Shown: positions 19,028 through 28,379 of the stretch, piece after piece
Numbering within the stretch: the stretch's first letter is position 1
How the letters are laid out: each line of letters begins with the position of its first letter
From: Streptomyces atratus
Lineage (GTDB): Bacteria > Actinomycetota > Actinomycetes > Streptomycetales > Streptomycetaceae
NCBI RefSeq assembly: GCF_014648655.1
Contig: NZ_BMRN01000003.1
Coordinates: forward strand, 328,335-392,334
Reading direction: 5' to 3'
Length of the DNA stretch: 64,000 bases
Translations under genes and position numbers: made by a program
The notes under the pieces: model-generated
What the model saw: only the letters and a program-made list of their open reading frames with translations
Told to the model about the DNA's origin: nothing
Database searches by the model: none

Positions 19028-20857
19028 ATGTCCCAGGACAGTCCTGCCCAGAATCAGGCCGGACCGGCCGGTGGGACAGATGACGACGTGGCGTACGACT
19101 ACGACGTCCTGGTCGTCGGCTCGGGCTTCGGCGGTGCGGTGGCGGCCCTGCGGCTGACCGAGAAGGGATACCGGGTCGGCGTCCTGGAGGCGGGCCGCCG
19201 CTTCGGCCCCGGCACCCTCCCCAAGAACTCCTGGGACATCAAGAACTACTTGTGGGCCCCCGCGCTCGGGCTCTACGGCATCCAGCGCGTGCATCTGCTC
19301 GGCAAGGTGATGGTGCTGGCCGGTGCGGGCGTCGGCGGGGGCTCGCTCAACTACGCCAACACGCTGTACGTACCCCCGGCGCCGTTCTTCGAAGACCGCC
19401 AGTGGGCGTCCATCACCGACTGGCAGGACGAGCTGAAGCCGTACTACGACCAGGCCGAACGGATGCTCGGGGTCCGGCTCAATCCGACGATGACCCCCTC
19501 CGACGTCCATCTGAAGGCGGCCGCGCAGGCCATGGGCGTCGGCGACACCTTCCATCCCGCCCCGGTCGGCGTCTTCTTCGGTGACGGCAAGGACGCCGAC
19601 GGTACGGCGAGGGCGAAGCCCGGTGAGACGGTCGCCGACCCGTACTTCGGGGGTGCGGGCCCCACCCGCAAGGCGTGCACCGAGTGCGGCGAATGCATGA
19701 CGGGCTGCCGCCACGGCGCGAAGAACACCCTCAACGAGAACTACCTCCACCTCGCCGAGAAGGCCGGAGCCGTCATCCGTCCGATGACCTCCGTCGTCGC
19801 GATCACGGACGACCCGGAGGGCGGCTACCACGTCACCACCGTCCCGACCGACCGCCGCAAGAAGGCAGAGCCCGAGCGGCTGCGCGCCCGCAAGGTGGTC
19901 GTCGCGGCAGGCACGTACGGAACGCAGACCCTGCTGCACACCATGAAGGACCGGGGGCTGCTGCCCCGGCTCTCGGACCGGCTCGGCGAGCTGACCCGTA
20001 CCAACTCCGAGGCGCTCGTCGGCTCGCAGACCAGCGACCGGCGCTACCGCAGGAAGCACGGCACCCCGAAGGCCGACTTCACCCGGGGCGTCGCGATCAC
20101 CTCCTCGATCCACCCAGACGAGAACACCCACATCGAGCCGGTCCGCTACGGCAAGGGCTCCAACGCGATGGGCGCGATGTCGATTCTCCAGGTGCCGTAC
20201 GGCAGTCGCCGGGTGCTGAGCTGGCTCGGCAACATGGCCAAGCACCCGACGCTCGCCGTGCGGTCGCTCTCCAACCGCCGCTGGTCGGAGCGGACCATCA
20301 TCGGCCTCGTCATGCAGTCGCTGGACAACTCCCTGACGACGTATCGCAAGCCGGGCGGCATGGGTAAGGGCCTGCTCACCGCCCGGCAGGGGCACGGCGC
20401 GCCCAACCCGACGCAGATCGAGGAGGCGACGCGCAGCGCCTCACTGCTCGCCGACGAGATCAACGGCTTCGCCGGCTCGAACGTCGGCGAGCTGATGGGC
20501 ACCCCGCTCACGGCACACTTCCTCGGCGGCTGCCCCATCGGTGCGAGCGCCGAGGAGGGGGTGATCGATCCGTACCACCGGCTCTACGGACACCCCGGCA
20601 TCTCGGTGGTCGACGGTTCGGCGGTCTCCGCGAACCTCGGCGTCAACCCGTCGCTCACCATCACCGCACAGGCCGAGCGCGCGATGTCCTTCTGGCCCAA
20701 CAAGGGCGAGGCGGACCCGCGCCCGGAGCAGGGCGAGGCGTACGAACGGCTGGCCGCGGTCGAGCCGCGGGCACCGGCGGTCCCGAAGGAGGCCTTCGGT
20801 GCGCTGAAACTGCCGTTCCTCGGGCTGCCGGCCGTCCCGCCGAAGAAGAAGTCGTAG
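19028..20857 (+). CDS. GMC-family flavin oxidoreductase, ChoD-like
   Basis: 609 residues. An N-terminal FAD-binding fold (YDVLVVGSGFGGAVAALRLTEKGY, about 20-43) and a C-terminal GMC signature region (HFLGGCPIG, then VDGSAVSANLGVNPSLTI). It resembles M. tuberculosis ChoD (Rv3409c), which also sits near guaB3. ChoD is annotated as cholesterol oxidase, but steroid activity for this clade is doubtful. A cluster C217-x2-C220-x2-C223-x3-C227 fits an iron-sulfur ligand set and is absent from classical cholesterol oxidases. The ATG has a GAGGAGAG site 3-10 bases upstream. It follows gabD2 in the same orientation. Substrate unknown. Confidence 0.88.
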   Translation: MSQDSPAQNQAGPAGGTDDDVAYDYDVLVVGSGFGGAVAALRLTEKGYRVGVLEAGRRFGPGTLPKNSWDIKNYLWAPALGLYGIQRVHLLGKVMVLAGAGVGGGSLNYANTLYVPPAPFFEDRQWASITDWQDELKPYYDQAERMLGVRLNPTMTPSDVHLKAAAQAMGVGDTFHPAPVGVFFGDGKDADGTARAKPGETVADPYFGGAGPTRKACTECGECMTGCRHGAKNTLNENYLHLAEKAGAVIRPMTSVVAITDDPEGGYHVTTVPTDRRKKAEPERLRARKVVVAAGTYGTQTLLHTMKDRGLLPRLSDRLGELTRTNSEALVGSQTSDRRYRRKHGTPKADFTRGVAITSSIHPDENTHIEPVRYGKGSNAMGAMSILQVPYGSRRVLSWLGNMAKHPTLAVRSLSNRRWSERTIIGLVMQSLDNSLTTYRKPGGMGKGLLTARQGHGAPNPTQIEEATRSASLLADEINGFAGSNVGELMGTPLTAHFLGGCPIGASAEEGVIDPYHRLYGHPGISVVDGSAVSANLGVNPSLTITAQAERAMSFWPNKGEADPRPEQGEAYERLAAVEPRAPAVPKEAFGALKLPFLGLPAVPPKKKS

Positions 20858-20883
20858 CCGCCACAGCGAACCGGAACAGCAGA

Positions 20884-20915
20884 AGGGGCTGCACCCCCCT
20901 CCGAGTGCAGCCCCT
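20884..20915. terminator. bidirectional terminator between convergent genes
   Basis: Perfect 11-bp stem (20884-20894 with 20905-20915) with a 10-base loop, 27 bases after the GMC gene and 25 bases from the stop of the minus-strand surface protein. Confidence 0.8.
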
Positions 20916-20939
20916 CCGCGCTTACGGTGACCAGACGCC

Positions 20940-21185
20940 TTACGCGCCGGTGTCACCGCTCCTGCGGCGCCGCACGATGAACATCGCGCCTGCGCCGAGT
21001 ACTGCGGCCGCGCCGCCCGCCGCGGCGAACACCGGCACCGCGGAGGCCGAACCCGTCTCCGCGAGGCTGCCGGGGACCAGGCCCGTCGGGTTGCCGGCCG
21101 GCTTCGCGGCCCGGGCAGCCAGGACCGCGGCACAGGCGCTCACTGCCGTGGCGGCGGTGAGCGCCATGGCGCGGCGAAGCTTCAT
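20940..21185 (-). CDS. minimal LAETG sortase substrate
   Basis: 81 residues: a signal peptide (about 1-26, KLRR then a hydrophobic core and A-R-A), a short segment, the sorting motif L41-A-E-T-G45, a membrane helix (about 47-71) and the basic tail RRRR. This is the complete cell-wall sorting layout recognised by the class E sortases of Streptomyces, which cut LAxTG. After signal removal and sortase cleavage only about 15-20 residues would remain on the wall. GAGGT lies 3-4 bases before the ATG. It diverges from another sortase substrate at 21466. No sortase gene is in the window. Confidence 0.82.
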   Translation of the reverse strand: MKLRRAMALTAATAVSACAAVLAARAAKPAGNPTGLVPGSLAETGSASAVPVFAAAGGAAAVLGAGAMFIVRRRRSGDTGA

Positions 21186-21465
21186 GTGACCTCAGAAGTC
21201 CGGCGTACCGCTGTGAGCAGTACGGCTGTCGGGACGGGCCTGCCGTGCCGGGGCACGGGCGGGGCCGGTGGTTCCGCATGGTTGACCCGTGGCCCGCCGC
21301 AATGGTTGTCCGGATGCTCACAGAACCCTTATGTGACGCCACTCACGTTTCTCTCCGTGCTCAATCCGTGACCTGAGGCCGCGCAACTCTTCACCGGGCC
21401 ACGCGGTCGAACTCGTATCGCTGTCACAGCGGTCGCACCGCCCCACCGACCTCAGAGAGTCCGCG

Positions 21466-23193
21466 ATGAGAACCATTTCCCCGCGAGCCGTGCTGCGCCG
21501 AGCCGCCGGCGGTTTCGCCGCCGTCGTTCTGCTGGCCGCCGGCTCGCTCGCCCTCGGCACCCCCGCGCAGGCCGCCGGTCCGGAGCTGGTGATCGGCGGC
21601 CCCGCCGCAACAGCCCTGCACCCCTACCGGGCGAGCGGTTCACCGCGGAAGTCGACGGTCGGGATCACGGTCGACAACCCGTCGCGGAACGGAGAGCCCG
21701 GCACCTTCGACGGGGACTTCACCGTGACCTTCGATCTGACCGGGATCGCGGGCATCGCCGATGCTGCCTTCGGCGAGAGCGGCGGCGCGGACTGTGAGGT
21801 CACCGGCCCCACGGCCGTCTGCCGCGGCTACGGCCTCGGGCCCGGCCGGAGCGCGCTCGCCGAACTCGAGCTCTCCGCCGCCGAGGGCAGCCGCATCGGC
21901 GACTCGGGCACCATCAGGGCCACCGGCAAGGCGGACGGGGCGACGTTCACCGCCTTCTCCACCGAGGCAGTCATCGGTGGCCCCGACCTGGTGATGGAGC
22001 GGCTCCCGCTGAAGCAGGATCTGAAGCCCGGCGAGACCCAGCCGGTCCCCGTCGCCTTCACCAACAACGGCACCCGGGCGGCCGACGGCGTCCTGCTCAC
22101 CCTGATGTACACGCGCGGTCTGGACTTCGTCGAGCGCTACGCGAACTGCGAGTACAGCGAGGGCGAAGCAGGCCGGGGCTTCCCCGCCGGAACCACCGCC
22201 CGCTGCTCCGTCCCCGGCACGTACGAAGCGGGGGCGACCTACCGGCTCGCCGTACCGCTCTCCCTCAAGGCCACCGAGCACGCCTTCCACGACACATTCG
22301 TCTACCGCATCGACGAGGACGTACCGGGGCAGGGCGCGCAGCGTTCGGCGGCGAGCGTCGGCGCGGGCAAGGGCGCCGCGCTCACTCTGAAGGAGGCCGT
22401 CACCGTCCGAGGCGTGGACCTCGATCCCCGGGACAACCAGCAGGAGGCCGACTTCGTCACCGCGAACTCCGCCGACTTCGTGGCCTACGGCGCCCGGGCG
22501 CGGGGCGCCGCGGGCGAGACCGTCGCGGCCACCATCGGCTTCCGCAACAAGGGCCCGGCCTGGGTCGGTCACCTGAGATCCGGCGAACCCGTCGCCACGG
22601 TCGACTTCACCGTTCCCGAGGGCGCCTCGGTCACCGGCAGTCCCGCCGACTGCCGGGGTGTGACGGCCGACGGTCAGTACCGCGAGAGCCGGAGCGGAGC
22701 GCCCCGCTATGTCTGCGACACGTCCATGGCCGTACGGGACGGCGCCGACTTCGCCCTGCGCTTCCATCTGAAGATCGACAAGGTGGTGACGGGAGCCTCC
22801 GGCGCGGTCACCGTACGCGCCCCGCGCCTCGCCGAGTCCGCGAAGCTGCCCTTCGACCCGAAGCCGGGCAACAACACCGCGCTGCTGGTCCTGAACAGCG
22901 ACGACGGCGACGGCGGCTCCGGATCCACCGCCTCGGGCGGGGCCTCCGGCTCCGGCTCCGGATCGGCCGGCCCGGCCACCGCCGGCGGCTCGACCACCGG
23001 CTCCGGCGCCACGTCCAACGGCTCGACCACCGCGGGAGCCGCAACGGGCGGTTCCACCACGGCCGGTTCCACCGGCGGCTCCCTGGCATCGACCGGTACC
23101 GTCGCGCTGCCGGTGGCCGCCGGTGCGGCGGTCGCACTCGCAGCGGGCGGCGTGCTGTACGCGACGGCCCGCCGCCGCCCCCAGCGGGGCTGA
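21466..23193 (+). CDS. LASTG sortase-anchored surface protein
   Basis: 575 residues. Signal peptide (about 1-37, ending AQAA), then about 430 residues of beta-rich repeats resembling tandem Ig/CARDB-like modules (recurring phrases like VPVAFTNNGTRAADGVLLTL and AATIGFRNKGPAWVG), paired cysteines, and a Gly/Ser/Thr-rich wall-spanning region (about 480-538). The end carries L540-A-S-T-G544, a membrane helix and RRRPQRG, the sortase signal. The repeats suggest structural or adhesive roles. The ATG follows a weak site. The intergenic region to the divergent LAETG gene is 280 bases and holds no other gene that I can see. Confidence 0.87.
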   Translation: MRTISPRAVLRRAAGGFAAVVLLAAGSLALGTPAQAAGPELVIGGPAATALHPYRASGSPRKSTVGITVDNPSRNGEPGTFDGDFTVTFDLTGIAGIADAAFGESGGADCEVTGPTAVCRGYGLGPGRSALAELELSAAEGSRIGDSGTIRATGKADGATFTAFSTEAVIGGPDLVMERLPLKQDLKPGETQPVPVAFTNNGTRAADGVLLTLMYTRGLDFVERYANCEYSEGEAGRGFPAGTTARCSVPGTYEAGATYRLAVPLSLKATEHAFHDTFVYRIDEDVPGQGAQRSAASVGAGKGAALTLKEAVTVRGVDLDPRDNQQEADFVTANSADFVAYGARARGAAGETVAATIGFRNKGPAWVGHLRSGEPVATVDFTVPEGASVTGSPADCRGVTADGQYRESRSGAPRYVCDTSMAVRDGADFALRFHLKIDKVVTGASGAVTVRAPRLAESAKLPFDPKPGNNTALLVLNSDDGDGGSGSTASGGASGSGSGSAGPATAGGSTTGSGATSNGSTTAGAATGGSTTAGSTGGSLASTGTVALPVAAGAAVALAAGGVLYATARRRPQRG

Positions 23194-23232
23194 CGTCCGG
23201 CCGGGGGCCGGGCAACAGAGGTGGCATGGGCA

Positions 23233-23269
23233 AGGGCCCCGCGGACCGGGAGGCGGTCCACGGGGCCCT
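23233..23269 (+). terminator. terminator after the LASTG surface protein
   Basis: A 15-bp stem (23233-23247 with 23255-23269) with one mismatch and a 7-base loop, 40 bases after the stop codon. Confidence 0.75.
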
Positions 23270-23345
23270 GCGCGATCAGCACCTGGACGCGGCCTCGGCA
23301 CCGAGCTGGACGGCTGCGCCCCGCGCAGACCGTTTCGACCGGATA

Positions 23346-23377
23346 CGGCCGGCTCCGGGCGTCCCCGGAGCCGGCCG
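23346..23377. terminator. second strong hairpin, followed by TTCTT
   Basis: Perfect 13-bp stem (23346-23358 with 23365-23377), 6-base loop, with a short T-rich run on the plus strand. It is one of three hairpins in the 426-base gap between the surface protein and chorismate mutase; I see no convincing gene in that gap. Confidence 0.7.
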
Positions 23378-23594
23378 TTCTTGGGGTGACCGGGCCGCTG
23401 TCCCCTGCCGACCGGTCACGCACGCTGGGGCGCGGTCCCACGGCGTACCTGCAGTACGCCACACGCTCCAGCGGAGCCACGCGTGGTTTCTTTCCAAAGC
23501 CGCCCCTGGCTGGCACGGACACCGGGACCAACGAAGTCGCGGCGGACCCGGTCACGCGCCGTACGGGTGAGAGTCGGACCGAACTGGGATACGC

Positions 23595-23624
23595 CCTGAC
23601 ACCCCCTGCCCGTGGGGTGTCAGG
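23595..23624 (-). terminator. terminator overlapping the chorismate mutase stop
   Basis: Perfect 11-bp stem (23595-23605 with 23614-23624), 8-base loop. The stem includes the TGA of the minus-strand gene (23620-23622). Confidence 0.7.
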
Positions 23625-23952
23625 CCCGGCCGCGGCAGAGCTCGAGCAGCGTCATGGCGAGGGAGGTGCCGGGCTTGCCGAGCGCGTCCCGGTACTGGCC
23701 GAGGATCTCCATCTCGCGCGAGAGGTTGATCCGGCGGCCGCCGGAGGTGATCCGGGCCTCCTGGATGACCGCGGAGATGGCCATCCGCTCCTGGACGAGT
23801 CCGATGATCCGGTCGTCGAGGGCGTCGATGCGGGACCTCGCGTTGTCGATCAGCGCGGCGGCCTCATCGGTGTGCGCGCCGGTCTTCTCGGCGGTGGTCT
23901 TCGCAGCGCCGGTCTTCGCGGTGCTGCTCTGCACAGGGGCGGTGCTGGTCAT
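23620..23952 (-). CDS. chorismate mutase, AroQ helical type
   Basis: 110 residues. A disordered N-terminus of about 25 residues rich in Thr/Ala/Lys precedes one AroQ helical domain: RSRIDALDDRIIGLVQERMAISAVIQEAR, then GGRRINLSREMEILGQYRDALG. The Arg and Lys/Glu positions fit the family active site. It converts chorismate to prephenate for Phe/Tyr synthesis, probably as a cytoplasmic dimer. GAGGAG precedes the ATG at good spacing. It is divergent from guaA; a hairpin (24010-24035) lies in the shared upstream region. Confidence 0.9.
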   Translation of the reverse strand: MTSTAPVQSSTAKTGAAKTTAEKTGAHTDEAAALIDNARSRIDALDDRIIGLVQERMAISAVIQEARITSGGRRINLSREMEILGQYRDALGKPGTSLAMTLLELCRGRA

Positions 23953-24009
23953 GGTGGTGACTCCTCGTGGGGTGCGGCCCCCGAATCCGACCGGTCCGGA
24001 ACGTCAGAA

Positions 24010-24035
24010 CGCCCCGGGCCTTTCGGCCCGGGGCG
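24010..24035. other. very stable hairpin between chorismate mutase and guaA
   Basis: Perfect 11-bp GC stem (24010-24020 with 24025-24035) and a TTTC tetraloop. It lies upstream of both divergent genes, so it is either a leader element of one or a terminator of an unseen transcript. Confidence 0.55.
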
Positions 24036-24314
24036 CCTGGAACGTTGCTTGTCAGTGGATCAAGCAGCACGACCATGGCAGCCGGCGGGCCGGATGCCAT
24101 AGGTAAAGACGAAGGTCGTGTGCTGTCGCATGGAACTCAGTATGGCCCTGCCTGTGCGGGCGGGCCAACACGGGGCCCGGATGCTGAGACACCGCCCGGC
24201 CCCGGCCCGGGACCTGCGCTTCCCGCAGCCCCGTCCGGGCGTGACGACGGCCGCCTCCGCAACCCCGGTAGAATCGACAAAACCGACCCCCTTTCACCGC
24301 CGGAAGGCCGCCCC

Positions 24315-25913
24315 GTGCCAGCAGCACCCCCCGCCGCCGCCCCCGACATCGCCACCGACGTGGTCCTCGTTGTCGACTTCGGGGCGCAGTACGCCCAGCT
24401 CATCGCCCGCCGCGTCCGTGAGGCCCGGGTCTACAGCGAGATCGTCCCGTCCACGATGCCGGTGGCCGAGATGCTGGCCAAGAACCCCCGGGCGATCATC
24501 CTGTCCGGCGGCCCCTCCTCGGTGTACGCGGAGGGCGCACCCTCTCTCGACCGTGCGATCTTCGAGGCCGGGGTTCCGGTCTTCGGCATGTGCTACGGCT
24601 TCCAGCTGATGGCCACCACGCTCGGCGGCACCGTCGACGACAACGGTGCCCGTGAGTACGGCCGCACCCCGCTCACCGTCTCCAAGGCCGGCTCCACGCT
24701 CTTCGAGGGCACCCCCACCGAGCAGTCGGTCTGGATGTCGCACGGCGACGCCTGCTCCGCCGCCCCCGAGGGCTTCACCGTCACCGCGTCCACGGACGTC
24801 GTACCGGTCGCCGCCTTCGAGAACGACGAGAAGAAGCTCTACGGCGTCCAGTACCACCCCGAGGTCCTGCACTCCACGCACGGCCAGCAGGTCCTGGAGC
24901 ACTTCCTCTACCGCGGCGCCGGCATCGAGCCGACCTGGACCACGACCAATGTGGTCGAGGAGCAGATCGCGCTGATCCGCGAGCAGGTCGGTACCAAGCG
25001 CGCCATCTGCGGCCTGTCCGGCGGCGTGGACTCCGCAGTCGCCGCAGCCCTCGTGCAGAAGGCCATCGGCTCGCAGCTGACCTGCGTGTACGTCGACCAC
25101 GGTCTGATGCGCAAGGACGAGAGCGAGCAGGTGGAGAAGGACTTCGTCGCCTCCACCGGCGTCCAACTGAAGGTCGTCGATGCCGAGGAGCGGTTCCTGA
25201 CCGCGCTGGCCGGGGTCTCCGACCCCGAGCAGAAGCGCAAGATCATCGGCCGTGAGTTCATCCGTGTCTTCGAGCAGGCCCAGGCCGAGATCGTCGCCGA
25301 GGGTGCCGCCGACGGCGAGGAGGTCGCCTTCCTCGTCCAGGGCACGCTCTACCCGGACGTCGTCGAGTCCGGCGGCGGCACCGGCACCGCCAACATCAAG
25401 TCGCACCACAATGTGGGCGGCCTCCCCGAGGACATCGAGTTCCAGCTCGTCGAGCCGCTGCGCCAGCTGTTCAAGGACGAGGTCCGGATGGTCGGCCAGG
25501 AGCTCGGCCTGCCGGAGGAGATCGTCCAGCGCCAGCCGTTCCCCGGCCCGGGTCTCGGCATCCGTATCGTCGGCGAGGTCACCAAGGAGCGGCTCGACCT
25601 GCTCCGCGAGGCCGATGCCATCGCTCGCGAGGAGCTGACGGCAGCCGGCCTGGACCGCGACATCTGGCAGTGCCCGGTGGTCCTGCTCGCCGATGTCCGC
25701 TCGGTCGGCGTCCAGGGCGACGGCCGCACCTACGGTCACCCGATCGTCCTGCGCCCGGTCTCCTCCGAGGACGCCATGACGGCCGACTGGTCGCGCCTGC
25801 CGTACGAGACGCTCGCCAGGATCTCGACCCGCATCACCAACGAGGTCGCCGACGTCAACCGCGTCGTCCTCGACGTGACGAGCAAGCCGCCGGGCACCAT
25901 CGAGTGGGAGTGA
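24315..25913 (+). CDS. guaA: GMP synthase (glutamine-hydrolysing)
   Basis: 532 residues, normal length. A class I glutamine amidotransferase domain (about 15-205; nucleophile C93 in GMCYGFQ, His in QYHPEV), an ATP pyrophosphatase domain with the P-loop [11 protein letters not shown], and the GMP synthetase dimerisation domain ([12 protein letters not shown], ending KPPGTIEWE). It converts XMP to GMP, completing the route begun by guaB. The GTG at 24315 has GGAAGG 8 bases upstream (24302-24307); the frame extends upstream through non-coding sequence. Confidence 0.96.
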   Translation: MPAAPPAAAPDIATDVVLVVDFGAQYAQLIARRVREARVYSEIVPSTMPVAEMLAKNPRAIILSGGPSSVYAEGAPSLDRAIFEAGVPVFGMCYGFQLMATTLGGTVDDNGAREYGRTPLTVSKAGSTLFEGTPTEQSVWMSHGDACSAAPEGFTVTASTDVVPVAAFENDEKKLYGVQYHPEVLHSTHGQQVLEHFLYRGAGIEPTWTTTNVVEEQIALIREQVGTKRAICGLSGGVDSAVAAALVQKAIGSQLTCVYVDHGLMRKDESEQVEKDFVASTGVQLKVVDAEERFLTALAGVSDPEQKRKIIGREFIRVFEQAQAEIVAEGAADGEEVAFLVQGTLYPDVVESGGGTGTANIKSHHNVGGLPEDIEFQLVEPLRQLFKDEVRMVGQELGLPEEIVQRQPFPGPGLGIRIVGEVTKERLDLLREADAIAREELTAAGLDRDIWQCPVVLLADVRSVGVQGDGRTYGHPIVLRPVSSEDAMTADWSRLPYETLARISTRITNEVADVNRVVLDVTSKPPGTIEWE

Positions 25914-25950
25914 CCTTCCCGACGGGCCCTGCCTGACACCCGGTCGACGC

Positions 25951-25986
25951 CGATGCCGTCGCTCATTCACCTGGGCGGCGGCATCG
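25951..25986 (+). terminator. possible guaA terminator
   Basis: An 8-bp stem (25951-25958 with 25979-25986) around a 20-base loop, 38 bases after guaA. Moderate support. Confidence 0.45.
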
Positions 25987-26100
25987 TCGCGTACCCGGAC
26001 CCGCACCCGTGCCCGAATCGAGTCCCGATGCCTCTGGCCACCTGCGGCAACCGGCGGTAACTTCCGATCCCGTACGCCCTGGGAGTCCCGAGGAGTCGCC

Positions 26101-26871
26101 ATGCCCGAGCCCACACCCATACCTGTGGACCAGCTCCACTTCGCGTTGCCGCCCGTCCACGAGTCGGTGGCGGACGAGCGCGCGTACCGCAAGGAACGGC
26201 TGGCCGGGGCGCTCAGGCTGTTCGGGGAGTACGGGTACGAGGACGGCGTCTCCGGTCACATCACCGCGCGGGACCCGGAGTTCACCAACTGCTTCTGGGT
26301 CAACCCCTTCGGGGCCCCTTTCGACGGGCTCGCGCCGGACGAGCTGATCCTGGTCAACGGGGAAGGGCAGGTCGTCGAGGGGCGGCACCATGTCAATCAG
26401 GCGGCGTTCGCCGTCCATGCGCAGGTGCACCGGGCCCGCCCGGACGTCGTCGCCGTCGCGCACACCCACTCCGCGCACGGACGGGCCCTGTCCGCGCTCG
26501 GCGAGCTCATCGAACCGATCACCCAGGAATCCTGCGCCTTCTACGAGGACCATGTCCTGTACGACGCGTACACCGGGGTCGTCGTGGACGAGGACGAAGG
26601 GCGCCGGATCGCCGCCGCGCTCGGCGGCCACAAGGCGATCGTGCTGCGCAACCACGGGCTGCTGACCGTCGGCGACTCGGTGGACGCGGCCGCCTGGTGG
26701 TTCATCGCGCTCGAACGCTCCTGCCAGGTGCAGCTGGCCGCGCGGGCGGCCGGAAAGCCGGTGCTGATCGAGCACCGGGACGCGGTCACCACCCGTGAGC
26801 AGCTGGGCAGCGACCTGGTGGCCTGGATCAACTACCAGCCACTGTGGCGCCGGATCAGTCGCACATTCTGA
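26101..26871 (+). CDS. class II aldolase/adducin domain protein
   Basis: 256 residues. The metal-binding histidines of the class II aldolase/adducin fold are visible (AHTHSAHGR and later LRNHGLLTVGD), with a Glu/Asp-rich centre. Family members are fuculose-phosphate or ribulose-phosphate aldolases/epimerases; several actinobacterial relatives have no proven substrate. GAGGAG lies 6 bases upstream of the ATG. No pathway partner is adjacent, so the reaction is open. Confidence 0.85.
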   Translation: MPEPTPIPVDQLHFALPPVHESVADERAYRKERLAGALRLFGEYGYEDGVSGHITARDPEFTNCFWVNPFGAPFDGLAPDELILVNGEGQVVEGRHHVNQAAFAVHAQVHRARPDVVAVAHTHSAHGRALSALGELIEPITQESCAFYEDHVLYDAYTGVVVDEDEGRRIAAALGGHKAIVLRNHGLLTVGDSVDAAAWWFIALERSCQVQLAARAAGKPVLIEHRDAVTTREQLGSDLVAWINYQPLWRRISRTF

Positions 26872-26984
26872 CGATACGCGCCGACGGGCCGCCCCGATGC
26901 GGGCCCGAGCCCCTCCGTGCGGCACAATTCGCAGCAATCACAGCCGAGTTGGCTGGACCGGGGCTGGAAAGGGCGGCGTTCTCC

Positions 26985-28253
26985 GTGGCGTTGGACGAGG
27001 CGAGGGCGAGCAGCATGCACGGCGGCGGCTGCACGTGCGGCGACTGCCCGCACGGGGCGCGCGAGGGCCACCGGCGTGCGGTGGCCGCCTTCCTGGCCAA
27101 GCGGGACGAACTCGCCGCAGGTCAGGGGCTGCCGCCCGGGGTCGCCCAGTCCGCCTCCGCGACCCGCCAGTGGGTCTCGGACGAGCTGACCCAGTCCGCC
27201 AGGACCGTCGCCGAACGGGGCCGGGAGGCGGGCGACGCCTGGCTGTACCGGGTGTGGCGGCGCACCCTGATCGCGGTGTGGGGGAGCGTCGCCGTGCTGG
27301 TCGTCGCCGAGGCCACCACCGCCATCGGTGCGGGCTGGACCAACGCCCGTACGGCCGGACTGGTCGCCGGACTCGTCACCGCGGGCCTGCTCACCGGCGC
27401 CGCCCATGTCCACCGGGCCCGCGGCGGCCTCCTCGCCCCGGTGATCGGCGAGGACAACCGGCTCTCCACCTCCCGGGCGGTCGCCGCGTCCTGGGTGCTG
27501 CTCGCGGTCTTCTCCGTACTCGTGCTGGCGCTCCAGCTGGCGGGCGCCTCCGGCCACGCCGAGCGTGACGAACTGATCGAGGGACTGGATCTGGCCAGGG
27601 GCGCCGGGGTGGTGACCGTGCTTGCTCTGGTGTGCGCCGTCGCCGTGGTCGTGCGCCGGGTAGTGACCGTACGGGCGCTGTCCGGGCGGCTGCAGAAGCT
27701 GCGGGCCGACCGGCCGCGCGCCGCCGATCTGCTCACCGACGACTCAGGGCGGGGCAGCTTCACGGATGTGCAGTACGTACTGGTGAGCACCGTCGCCGTA
27801 CTGTTCGCCGCTGTCCGCCTCGCCCGCAGGCCCGAGCAGCTGCCCGACCTGCCCTGGGGTCTGGCGCTGCTGGTCACCGTCTCGGCGCTCGCGTACTTCG
27901 CCGGGAAGTACGCGGAGGGCGGGCGCCCTGTGGTGCTCTCGGTGGTCCGGGCCCGGGAGGCCGGGGATCTGGACGCGCCGATCCGCACCGGCGACGACAT
28001 CGAGATCCGTGGTGCGGGCTTCGTGCCGCCCGGTGCCGGGGCGCCGGACGGGCTGGCCCGCATGGTCGTCCGGATCGGCCGGGTCCATGTGCATGTGCCG
28101 CTGATCCCGTTGACCGGCGGCTTCGCCAACCCGACCGACAGCGTGCTCACCGTGCCGGTACCGGTGGAGGTGGAACCGGGGCTGGTGGAGGTACAGGTCG
28201 TGACCGCTGCCGGGGTGGAGGCGAACCGGGTCGAGATCGATGTGACGGACTGA
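26985..28253 (+). CDS. multi-pass membrane protein with CxCxxC head and IPT/TIG-like tail
   Basis: 422 residues with the chosen GTG start. The cytoplasmic head has CTCGDC-P-H near residues 16-22, a plausible zinc site. Six or so hydrophobic segments follow (VWGSVAVLVVAEATTAIG, LVAGLVTAGLLTGAAHV, SWVLLAVFSVLVLALQL, VVTVLALVCAVAVVV and two more). The C-terminal 90 residues (GDDIEIRGAGFVPPGAG...) look like an IPT/TIG-type beta-sandwich. I do not recognise the family. The start is uncertain: the frame opens at 26844 inside the upstream gene, GTG 26985 has a weak purine site, and ATG 27015 is an alternative. Confidence 0.72.
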   Translation: MALDEARASSMHGGGCTCGDCPHGAREGHRRAVAAFLAKRDELAAGQGLPPGVAQSASATRQWVSDELTQSARTVAERGREAGDAWLYRVWRRTLIAVWGSVAVLVVAEATTAIGAGWTNARTAGLVAGLVTAGLLTGAAHVHRARGGLLAPVIGEDNRLSTSRAVAASWVLLAVFSVLVLALQLAGASGHAERDELIEGLDLARGAGVVTVLALVCAVAVVVRRVVTVRALSGRLQKLRADRPRAADLLTDDSGRGSFTDVQYVLVSTVAVLFAAVRLARRPEQLPDLPWGLALLVTVSALAYFAGKYAEGGRPVVLSVVRAREAGDLDAPIRTGDDIEIRGAGFVPPGAGAPDGLARMVVRIGRVHVHVPLIPLTGGFANPTDSVLTVPVPVEVEPGLVEVQVVTAAGVEANRVEIDVTD

Positions 28254-28379
28254 CTGCCGCAACCCGTGTCCGGCTCAGGGGTGACGGATACCCGCCGACC
28301 GGACGCCCCACCAGGTGAGCCGGGCGTCCACCGCGTACGTATGGTCTGTTGATGCGTCTACGGAAGGTGGGGCAGCCAC

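Noticed and set aside
23276..23497. Minus-strand 73-residue frame between the surface protein and chorismate mutase
   Set aside because: Overlaps two terminator hairpins and lacks a ribosome site or recognisable pattern.
24060..24130. Possible tRNA-like structure before guaA
   Set aside because: No acceptor stem with matching T-loop and anticodon loop could be assembled by eye.
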